Of a stretch of 64,000 nt of DNA, positions 55,777 to 64,000 are shown piece after piece (the stretch's first letter is position 1; every line of letters begins with the position of its first letter). The notes under the pieces were generated by a model, which saw nothing but the letters and a program-made list of their open reading frames with translations, was not told the DNA's origin and did not search any database. Position numbers and translations under genes: made by a program. This DNA is from Pseudogymnoascus destructans (lineage: Eukaryota > Ascomycota > Leotiomycetes > Thelebolales > Thelebolaceae): the NCBI RefSeq assembly GCF_001641265.1, contig NW_020167520.1, positions 434,001 to 498,000 of the forward strand. The letters run 5' to 3'.

Positions 55777-57185
55777 ATGAAGATGGCTGCATTGGAAAAA
55801 ATGGAAGCTAAAGAGGCGCTACGCAACATCATCTCGGGACTGTGGTTCGCAATTCTCTATCGTTCAGTAGAACGACACACTGGCTACGACAAAGCGGTGC
55901 GCAAGGCCTCGCGATGCCGTGCAATCTGCAACCTTACAGCTTGTCTACGTGCTGGAAAGGAAGGCCTTGACGACCTCCAGTCGGCTTTAGAAGACGATGA
56001 TTTACACCGATCCACAAACCGTTATCGAACTGTTATCCGAAGGGTCCTAATATTTATTGATAAGACTCTAAAAACAACGGAGAGCCTATATCGCTACCTA
56101 AAAAATGCGTTGCGGGATGTCATCGACTTAGTCGACGATGATGACGTCGACGACGCTGCCACGAGTTTATTATCTCAACATCTTCGACGTCAAGACCAAC
56201 TGATAAACACCGATACCCATACAGGGCTTGAGTCATCTTACAACAGCTATAGCATATCTCTCGAAGCAACATTTAACAAGAGCACGCATCCACAGTACAC
56301 AGTGCAATATGATTCACCAATCCTCATTTACGTGCAATCAGGGGATATAAATGCTACCCGAGCATTGTTGCAAGCGGGCATGGCCTCGATCTATGATGTC
56401 GATCCATACAACCTTGGACTACTTTATGTGAGGAAAGCATTCAGCTATTCCAAACTATTACTGATATACTATAGTACGCGAGTTATTATTGCTGGAGATG
56501 TTATGGAGCGATTAAGGCAATCCAAATGTGTAGAATGCTGATTCAAACGGGCGCGGATATGAATATGATGGGTGAGATTGGGAAGTTAGATATTCCAACC
56601 CTGGATGGTTCTATGTGGCTGCTGATCTCGTGCATCAGTACTCCTCTTCATACAATGGCTGACTCTGCTGTGGTGGAGAGGTGCAGAGATCTAAATTCGC
56701 CAGCTGTGATTGAAGTGGCACTTCTCTGCAACATGAGCAGCCATGAGCTTGTTGAAGAACATCGAACCGGTTACAGTCTCACAACACTTCATGAGACTCT
56801 TCTCGGCATCAATCTGGAAAATTCCAGCTTGCAGGAACACCCTCAGTCTTTACAGAGTCTTGGATCGCTTTCAGAACCAATCGACAAACCGGATTCGCGT
56901 GGTCGAAGTGCTCTTGCGTGGGCTGTCGAATACGGCATGGCTGATGCCGTTCGAATACTGTTGAGATTTGGCGCCGACGCCTGTCAATATAGAATATCCC
57001 ATTGGAGCCAGCTCCCGATGCTACATCTTGTCATTGCTGGGCCCCCACCGCCTTTGGCATCAGGCTTCCTCGAGGTAGTTAAGATCTTACTAGCTACAGA
57101 CATCGATATTAATGCAAGAGATGATGAGGCTTGGTCAGCTTGGCATGTAGCAGCATCTTGGAGATCTTATAATGTTCCTACGTGA
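55777..57185 (+). CDS. ankyrin-repeat protein, possibly truncated
   Basis: ATG at 55777, exon to 56427, 47-bp intron 56428-56474 (GTGAGG, TACTGAT, CTATAG), second exon to 57185: 453 aa, joined in frame. The N-terminal ~170 residues are helical and acidic (RYLKNALRDVIDLVDDDDVDD) and unrecognised. They resemble the unannotated N-terminal segments common before fungal ankyrin arrays. Ankyrin units: DINATRALLQAGM, AIQMCRMLIQTGADMN, DSRGRSALAWAVEYGMADAVRILLRFGAD, VVKILLATDIDINARDDEAWSAWHVAA. The stop falls inside the last repeat (WRSYNVPT), so the protein is probably C-terminally truncated. Binding partner unknown. Confidence 0.65.
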
Positions 57186-58320
57186 GATTATGTGTACTCA
57201 TAGTACTTGTGTGGAGATAGATTCGCCTTTCCTGCACGTCGTCTTTGCTTCGCAATTCCTCCAACATCCAAACGTTCGCCTTTCCTGCACCATCACTCTC
57301 ATTTTCATATGATGGGCAGTCATGACGCATCCTTCCGGCGGCCCTCGAGCCATCGAGTACAATACACTAACCAATAGAAAGCCAGCATTCCTCGTTTTGG
57401 TTTCATCTGCAGAAGTAATTTGAGTCCGACATCTCAGGTTGACTACACTGGTATCTGCCTCGGCCATACTTCAGAAGGACTATTGGCCGCTGGGATAGCC
57501 GCTGGATAAATCTTGACTGGCATCATTGGTTTATTGATCCTTGGTCCCTTGACCAGGTTTGATACATGGGCGCAGCTGTTGGCTGGCGATATATTGCGGC
57601 GTTACGAAGCGTTGACTCTCCTCAATATCGCGGTCGATACGTGCAACCTCACGGCTGCCTTGAGCACGGCAGCTAGCCTTCGCATCAAAAACCCATCTCG
57701 GGGTCAAGCTCCTATAAAGCAACAGCGTTACCTTCTCTTCCCAAGCCAACCATCGACTCCAAGAACCCAAATACCATCCTTGACTCGGAAAGCCCGCATC
57801 TATTCAAAGTATGTGGAGCGGAACATACTCGCAAGATAAAACTGACTGCGCTAGGAACATGGCGCAACTCATCCCTTACGGCAAAACTGGCGGCCCAGTC
57901 CCAGTCAACAACTGCACTTTCACTTCCTGGGCGGGGGTTATTCAGAAAATCAAAGATTGCGAGTCATCAAGCTGCGAATACTCCGATAATTATGTCCCAC
58001 CAGAGGAACCAAAGAAATAGGCAAGTGGAACGTAGACGACAGCAATCCACTAACCAGGGGGGTTGCTTGCCTTAGACGTTTTGCTAATCTTTGGTGTACA
58101 GTGAATAACTTCTTGGGGGAGACAATTGAAACTGAGGAAAAACGTGCTGCTTTCCAGAACATGTTTGTTCACTGCGCTCCTTACCGCCTGTATGGCAAAC
58201 AAAGCGATCTACAATCATTCGTTTACTTAGCCAACAAAACACTTTGGAATCCAATATTCTTCATTCCACTCTCTCATGATATGAAACTATTGTAGAAAAC
58301 GTTCACAGAAAGACTTTCAA
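57186..58320. other. unrecognised fragments
   Basis: + strand frames at 57513-57839 (108 aa), 57811-58020 (69 aa, MAQLIPYGKTGGPVPVNN) and about 58101-58295 (NFLGETIETEEKRAAFQNMF, HCAPYRLYGKQSDLQSFVYL) look like pieces of former genes. Stops separate them and no known domain is evident. Confidence 0.25.
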
Positions 58321-58410
58321 TGGCCAGGAATCATTGCTTGTTTGAACTTTGATCCATTGGGTTGTGCCATTAAAATGTTCGCTTCATCAACCCTAATGAC
58401 CATGCTGGTG
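58321..58410 (-). repeat. partial duplicate of the kinase-like 3' coding end
   Basis: Resembles 58478-58567, sharing GGGTTGTGCCATT(A/G)AAATG and TTCGCTTC(A/G)TCAA. A diverged 90-bp tandem copy of the adjoining gene's C-terminal coding sequence. Confidence 0.7.
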
Positions 58411-58427
58411 TGTCTGACCTTTGGTAT

Positions 58428-59478
58428 TCATTCCTCATTGCCAGCACCAGCCAGCCAAGTGCATATTTCTTTCAATGACCAGATATCATTGCTCATTTTG
58501 GAAATTTGATCCACCGGGTTGTGCCATTGAAATGTTCGCTTCGTCAAACCTAATGGTGATCCTTCTGGCAGACATGAGTCAAAATCAATAATCACTGGCC
58601 TATCATCTTCGGTGATCATGATGTTATTCGGGTTGATGTCGTTGTGGATGAGGCCGACAGAGTGTATATGATGAATCCCACTCTCAATACCTTCGAGATA
58701 ATGTTCCACCCTATCTGGGTTTCGGGGACCACTCCTAGAAAAGTCGTCCTTGCTGAGATGGCCTGGGTTTACTCTTTGCGTAAGAGTTTCCGCGTATCTC
58801 GTGAAACAGAGACCCGTAACTCGCCCATTGTGAACCTGGCAACCATGATACTGTGCGACGTTTGGATGAGGAGATTTCCGTAGAATCTCGCAAGCCCTTA
58901 TATCGGTCAAAACAATATCGCAGATATTCAGCCCTTCCCCATAGGACATAAGATCGGGTTGCTTGACATAGTGGCCTTCCGGGGGAGCTTTTGGAGCTAA
59001 GGTGAATTCAGGAGAGTATGGAGGGCAGTATGATTCGATTGGAATGAGTGTAATATGCGTAAGTTCGTCCTGGTTGAACTCAATGTCTAAGTTTGGTCGA
59101 AGCCGCGATTTAGATCGCGCTTGGTACGTGTTGCCATCTTCGACATATAGAACTTTCGTATATTTATAACGAAGTACACCATTGTCAGAATCGAAACATT
59201 GCGAGACCCTTAGAAGCCTCAGGGCTTTGATATCATCTTGATGTCGTGTCGTAACCGGGTCCTACACATAAGCGTCCTGTTAAGATGTGCAAGGCAAGAT
59301 GCACGAGACCACCCGAAAGACTTACCCTCTGAACATCCTGTCCTCCGATACTCTTATTGCCCCGAATGCCCAACAACCAACTTGTAGTACCAAGAATATG
59401 AACAAGTAAGCTCGATAGCCACAGCGAACTCCCAGAAATCCAGCGGAAGAGGAAGAACATTGTTGCTCGACACCACAA
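58428..59478 (-). CDS. membrane-anchored protein-kinase-like protein
   Basis: Exon 1 59478-59326 and exon 2 59261-58428 (64-bp intron, GTAAGT...TGTAG) give 328 aa, or 322 from the second ATG (59460). The N-terminus, MFFLFRWISGSSLWLSSLLV, is hydrophobic, like a signal anchor. The kinase-like region lacks a clear glycine loop. It has ILRKSPHPNVAQYHG, then HNDINPNNIM (catalytic Asp kept, Arg and Lys of HRDLKPxN replaced), IIDFDSC in place of DFG, and a shortened C-lobe ending NDIWSLKEICTWLAG. This is the compact fungal accessory kinase type. Activity is uncertain. No lesion is seen. The start choice between 59478 and 59460 is open. Confidence 0.65.
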
Positions 59479-59825
59479 CCCCGGGCACTTTTGGGGACCA
59501 GGTTTGGTGACAAGGCGGTGGGCCGATGCAACAGGGTTTAGCGTGTCATGGTCGCATGCCTTATCGTGTTGCGTAATACGTACCTCGAGACCTAAAACCC
59601 CCGCTAAGCATATTGTGGGTCATACATCCCGGCCAGCCTATTTGGCATGGCGCTAATTTGACGCTCACCCCAGGGTTTCTAAAATCGCAACGGTTACCGC
59701 TGGGATATTTCTACTATGACTCTGCCGCATTCACCACCTATCACTGGCGAATCCTACCGTCAACCGTCGACTGTTCCAACCAAGCAGCATATATATTCAC
59801 GTCTTATCCCCTCTTTCTAGCCGAT

Positions 59826-61589
59826 ATGGCGCCTCGTGAAACAAAATCGAACGGCCATAAAGTTGGGCGGCAACCAGTTGCACCAAAAGACCACGGTGAG
59901 TTGCTCTTCGTTGTAACTACGTACTTCTTTGACTGATCATTGATAGGAAAGCGACCTCAAGGTATTAGAAAGGAGCGACCACAACCATCATCTCGTAAGA
60001 GCGCACGTATAGCAAATATAGAACGCAGCCAGGAACGAACCATATCCAAGGTCGGGAATACCGGACTCAAGCAAACCCTTCCTTCCCCAGCTTGTAATAC
60101 TCTCAACACAGAGGCATGTTACACTCTCCTTCCGCTATGCTGCAGAACTAATTCAAGTCAAGTTTCCACATTCTGAGAATAGAAAACGAAAACGATCGCA
60201 AGAAGCCGAAAGTGTCCCTCTGTCAACGTCCAGGCCCACTCGAAAACGAGCGCGGACGTCACCTTCACAACCTGCTTTCGAGGACACATCCGGGGGGGTC
60301 ACATTAAGCAAGGATAAAGCGAGCGAACTTGGCGAGAGGGAAATCGACCCAATCGAATACTGGACGGATAAACGAACGTGGCCTAAGGAGTACTTCAAGA
60401 GGGAGAACAGCATGAACCATTTACTTGCAAGAAGTCGACTTCTTCGCTTCGTAGAAAACAATCCGAAGCTGGCTCTATTACACCTAGCTCTACCACGCCT
60501 AGCGATCAGAAGCCGAGGGAAGTCAAAAGTGCTCCATATCACGATGCGCGTTATGAGAATGAACTAGCAACTAAAGGCAGCAGCTACATGGGCAAATCCA
60601 AATTGGGTGTCACTGATAACAATAAGAACTACTGCCAAACCCTTCTCGAGGCTGAGCAATCATTTCCCGTCGATTCGTTGTTTCACGATGACTTGTTTGA
60701 AGAAACTTGCGAGATGGTACGGAACAAAAATGAGGCTAGAGTCGTCCGTGATATTTCACCTTTGATCGTCCCTTCTGCGGAAACGCTGGCCATCCGTGGC
60801 GCCAAGAACCTCAAGGATTTAATTGAAAGCGTCAATGAAGGCTGGAATAATTCTATTCCTATTACTCAGACCCGTCCGCAACCCGACTATTCTGTAGGAT
60901 TCCGGCGAGAGTCGTTTACTGAAGAGCCGCTTCAAAAGCTTCAACCTTTCGTTGGCGGTGTTATAGACACCTCTTACTTTATGGGAACGTACTATATGTA
61001 CTTCCCATTCCTAACGTGCGAAGTAAAGTGTGGTGGTGCGGCGCTTGATGTTGCAGACCGACAAAATGCTCACAGCATGACTATTGCTGTGAGAGGTGTT
61101 GTGGAACTCTTCAGGCTTGTGAAGCGTGAAAATGAGCTCCATCGGGAAATTCTCGCCTTCTCAGTCTCGCATGATCATCGGACGGTGAGAATCTACGGCC
61201 ACTATCCTGTAATAAGCGGAGACAAGGCAACAATCTACCGTCACCCGGTCCATACGTTCGACCTCACCGCGCTGGATGGCAAAGAGAAATGGACGGCATA
61301 CAGGTTTGCCAAAAATTTCTATGAAATGTGGATGCCTACTCATCTCAAAAGAATCCGTTCAGCCATCGACGAGCTGCCACAAGATCTAGATTTTGAGGTC
61401 TCAGAGCAATCCGAGTTGGGTGAATCTGGACTTTCACAGGGGCTGGAGAGCCACTATCTCTCTCGCCAGTCAAGCCACAAAGCCGCATCTCTCCGAGAGG
61501 AAAGCCAGTCAAGCCGTGCTCCATCCCGAGATGTCACTCCAGACACTTCTTTATCTGAGGGGGTCGAGAGAGCAGCTAAAAAATCTTAA
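59826..61589 (+). pseudogene. DUF7924 PD-(D/E)XK-like protein, one frameshift
   Basis: ATG at 59826. Intron 59896-59946. The basic N-terminus (RPQGIRKERPQPSSRKSARIANIE) resembles a DNA-binding or nuclear-targeting tail. A second, very short candidate intron (about 40 bp from 60120) leads to FPHSENRKRKR, EYWTDKRTWPKEYF and MNHLLAR. One base appears to be missing near 60434, and the frame then continues with KKSTSSLRRKQSEAGS through the conserved domain to 61589. The domain has RPQPDYSVGF (Asp about 100 residues after the ATG at 60588) and FPFLTCEVKCG (E and K 45 residues later), a PD...ExK arrangement typical of nuclease folds, followed by DRQNAHSMTIAVRG. Function unknown. If the missing base is a sequencing error the gene is intact. 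Confidence 0.65.
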
Positions 61590-61697
61590 GAAAAGAGGTC
61601 GGGCAGTGGAGTTACATCAGTGAATGCCATATAGCGTTCAATAGCGCACTTTCCTTACATTACGCGTGGGCAGAGTCTGATACTGCTTGAGGGGACC
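61590..61697. other. short gap
   Basis: Sequence between DUF7924 and the LTR cluster. No feature. Confidence 0.3.
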
Positions 61698-63154
61698 ATC
61701 CTATTTATGCTAAAGGAGTGTAGTTCTCTCATTTTCCAAGACTTTCCATGACTAACCAGGCTTGGTAACTGTAGTCGACATAAGAGAATCCCATAGAACC
61801 ATCTCCTAGGTTCCTAGCCTATAGGAAGTGAAAGGAGGTCCAAGGTCAGAGTACCCCTATAGACAAATTATGTCATAACTTAACCAATCTTGTGGGTAAC
61901 TAAGGAGCGATGACGTGTAATGAATCATAGAGGGTTGTAGAAGCTTTTGGAGCTATCGTTCATGTTCCTAGGCCTCTAGTTGATAGAGATATGTCATGTG
62001 TAGTATTAGCCCAGTAATGTCATGTAATGAATCATAGAGGGTTGTAGAGATATGCTATGTGGTCATATCGGCCCAGTAACTAAGGAGCAATGACGTGTAA
62101 TGAATCATAGAGGGTTGTAGCAATCGTTGAGTAGTATTGCTCTTGTTGTTGGTGTGACAAGCCAAAATATGTATAGTGACTTGTAGGTTTGAGTGTCATA
62201 CTGACATTCGTTGCACTCAGTTTGCTATCAAACTCAAGAGCAAACTTAGAAATCTGATCCTCAAACCTACAAGTCACCATACATATCTTGGCTTATCACA
62301 CCAACAACAGAAGCAATACTACTCAACGATTGCTGCAAACTCTTCTACTACATCTGTTTATGCTACATACATCACGGCATATCATTTGGACACTCATTGA
62401 ACAAGTTATTAAGAAAATCTCCTCCTTAAGGGGGTGGGCCAATACTACCACATGGCATATCTCTACCAACTAGAGGCCTAGGAACATGAACGATAGCTCT
62501 AGAAGCTTCTACAACCCTCTATGATTCATTACACGTCATCGCTCCTTAGTTACCCACAAGATTGGTTAAGTTATGACATAATTTGTCTATAGGTACTCTG
62601 ACCTTGGACCTCCTTTTCACTTCCTATAGGCTAGGAACCCAAGAGATGGTTCTATGGGATTCTCTTACGTTCACTACATGATTAGCAAGCTAGTTGTGGG
62701 TCGCACTTGATTTCTAATACATTTACCAAGCCTGGTTAGTCATGGAAAGTCATGGAAAATGAGAGAACTACACTCCTTTGGCATAAATAGGATTGCCCTT
62801 TCCTTAAGAAAGGGCAAGCAGGCAATACAGTAAATCGACTATCACATACTTCCCCATCTTTTACGAGCTTCCAAGCATTCATCTTGTTACTCCTTGTTTC
62901 TGAAAAGTCAGTGAGGTGTTAACCTCTGACTTACCCCTGAGTTCCCAGACTCAACATTTGTTGCAACTTGTCTGAACAACTTCACTACATCACACACCTG
63001 ATTGCTGCGTTGTGGAATAGTCTAAGCTACAACCCTTTGGCTCTGTTTTCTAAGACAGTGTGTTGTCTTAGTAAAATCATCCCTTCCTTGGGTGGCTAGA
63101 TTCTCACATCTGGTGCACCCACCATTACATTGAGGAGGAGATTTCTAAGTTTGC
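61698..63154 (+). mobile_element. LTR family 1, copy C, split by copy D
   Basis: 5'-truncated + strand copy starting ATCCTATTTATGC at 61698. It lacks the same ~125-bp segment missing in copy A and has two extra TGACGTGTAATGAATCATAG modules. It reaches TTTGAG at 62193, resumes after copy D at 63130 and stops at about 63154 (AGTTTGCT), short of the usual end. Confidence 0.85.
62194..63129 (-). mobile_element. LTR family 1, copy D (936 bp)
   Basis: Minus-strand LTR from CCATTACA (63129) to TGTCATACTGACATTCG (62194). Exactly 936 bp, as copy B. Target duplication TTGAG at 62189-62193 and 63130-63134, within copy C. Confidence 0.95.
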
Positions 63155-63568
63155 TGTAAGGATGCCTCCTTACCTAGATACTCGAAGAACCTGTCTCAGA
63201 ACTGTTACGGTCACTACAAGCATGAAATCCGATTCGGTGTGGTTTCGAACCAGTAGAGGAGCACATAGCGAGTTACACTATAGTGGGGGATGGTAAGGTT
63301 GTAGGGTTCAGGGTCGATGCTGTAAGGACACAGGGCACCCAGCTCACAGTAATAGCATATGAGAGTGCGAGTCAGAATGCTATCCTATAGGTCTACTACG
63401 AAGGATACAAAAAAGATGATGGGGAACCCCCGTCAGTCGATTTTCTCAAGTATCCGAAACCCATCCGACTCAGTTCCGACTCGGTTAGGCCATCCAAATG
63501 ATCACACGTGACCCCGCAGCTACCCGGAGTCTACTCCCTAGAATGAGAGACGAGAAGGCATCCTTACA
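63155..63568. mobile_element. 414-bp element with 13-bp terminal inversion
   Basis: TGTAAGGATGCCT at the left and AGGCATCCTTACA at the right, an exact 13-bp inversion with TG...CA ends. It could be a solo LTR of a third family or a MITE. No target duplication: flanks are GTTTGC and GATGCT. It truncates copy C. Confidence 0.6.
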
Positions 63569-63600
63569 GATGCTGACCTGTTGCGGTGGAAGGATCAGGG

Positions 63601-64000
63601 TGTAATGGTGGGTGCACCAGATGTGAGAATCTAGCCACCCAAGGAAGGGATGAATTTACTAAGACAACACACTGTCTTAGAAAACAGAGCCAAAGGGTCG
63701 TAGCTTAGACTATTCCACAACGCAGCAATCAGGTGTGTGATGTAGTGAAGTGGTTCAGACAAGTTGCAACAAATGTTGAGTCTGGGAACTCAGGGGTAAG
63801 TCAGAGGTTAACACCTCACTGACTTTTCAGAAACAAGGAGTAACAAGATGAATGCTTGGAAGCTTGGAAAAGACGTGGAAGTATGTGATAGTCGATTTAC
63901 TGTATTGTCTGCTTGCCCTTTCTTAAGGAAAGGGCAATCCTATTTATGCTAAAGGAGTGTAGTTCTCTCATTTTCCAAGACTTTCCATGACTTACCAGGC
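63601..64000 (+). mobile_element. LTR family 1, copy E, cut by window edge
   Basis: Begins TGTAATGGTGGGTGCACC at 63601 after CAGGG. Collinear with copies B and D to the end of the window. Confidence 0.92.

Noticed and set aside
55777..56427. NLR/STAND receptor
   Set aside because: No P-loop NTPase motifs were seen; only an unrecognised helical region followed by ankyrin repeats.
34405..61600. A complete Starship element
   Set aside because: No DUF3435 captain or boundary repeats are visible, and most genes are decayed. Only the cargo-like DUF3723 supports the idea.
63240..63252. B-box-like GGTTTCGAACC as part of a tRNA
   Set aside because: No A box at the right distance and no cloverleaf.

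Overview
The window reads as nuclear DNA of a filamentous ascomycete (Pezizomycotina). The evidence is introns of about 45-60 bp with GTAAGT/GTGAGT-type donors and CTAAC/CTGAC branch points, a fungal Gin4/Hsl1-type kinase, a LaeA-like methyltransferase, DUF3723 and DUF7924 fungal families, chromodomain Ty3/Gypsy and pogo elements, and one AT-rich transposon relic that looks RIP-decayed. I cannot name the genus.

Layout. 1-4250: gene-free, packed with micro- and minisatellites. 4251-18630: a conserved block with four intact-looking genes whose exons all join in frame: class II fumarase (-), Gin4/Hsl1/Nim1-type kinase (-), SMC5 (+, sharing a 1.4-kb upstream gap with the kinase), and a nine-exon LaeA-like methyltransferase (-). 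18631-26475: satellites, a MITE with 9-bp flanking repeats, a decayed pogo copy next to an intact-looking pogo element (TA target site, 46-bp inverted repeats, 551-aa transposase), an LTR, and palindromic repeats. 26476-33310: a Ty3/Gypsy chromovirus whose pol is split by a 936-bp solo LTR of another family. 33311-38900: a minisatellite, a kinase-like gene broken at a perfect palindrome, and a DUF3723 pseudogene. 38903-43959: a Ty1/Copia element with identical LTRs but broken pol, including a ~113-bp internal inversion, inserted beside or into a SIN3/PAH-like gene. 43960-61600: remnants of PAH, Tnp2-like transposase and unknown genes, then an ankyrin gene, a kinase-like gene and a DUF7924 PD-(D/E)XK-like gene. 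61698-64000: nested and inverted copies of the 936-bp LTR.

The first quarter carries housekeeping functions (TCA cycle, morphogenesis/cell cycle, SMC5/6 genome maintenance) and a chromatin/secondary-metabolism-type methyltransferase. The remainder is a transposon-driven accessory region where most genes carry frameshifts. No new multi-gene system is demonstrable. The strongest observations are structural: the nested LTRs with exact target duplications, a possible self-priming (Tf1-like) Gypsy element, the Copia micro-inversion, half-tRNA priming, and a DUF3723 relic of the kind known as Starship cargo.
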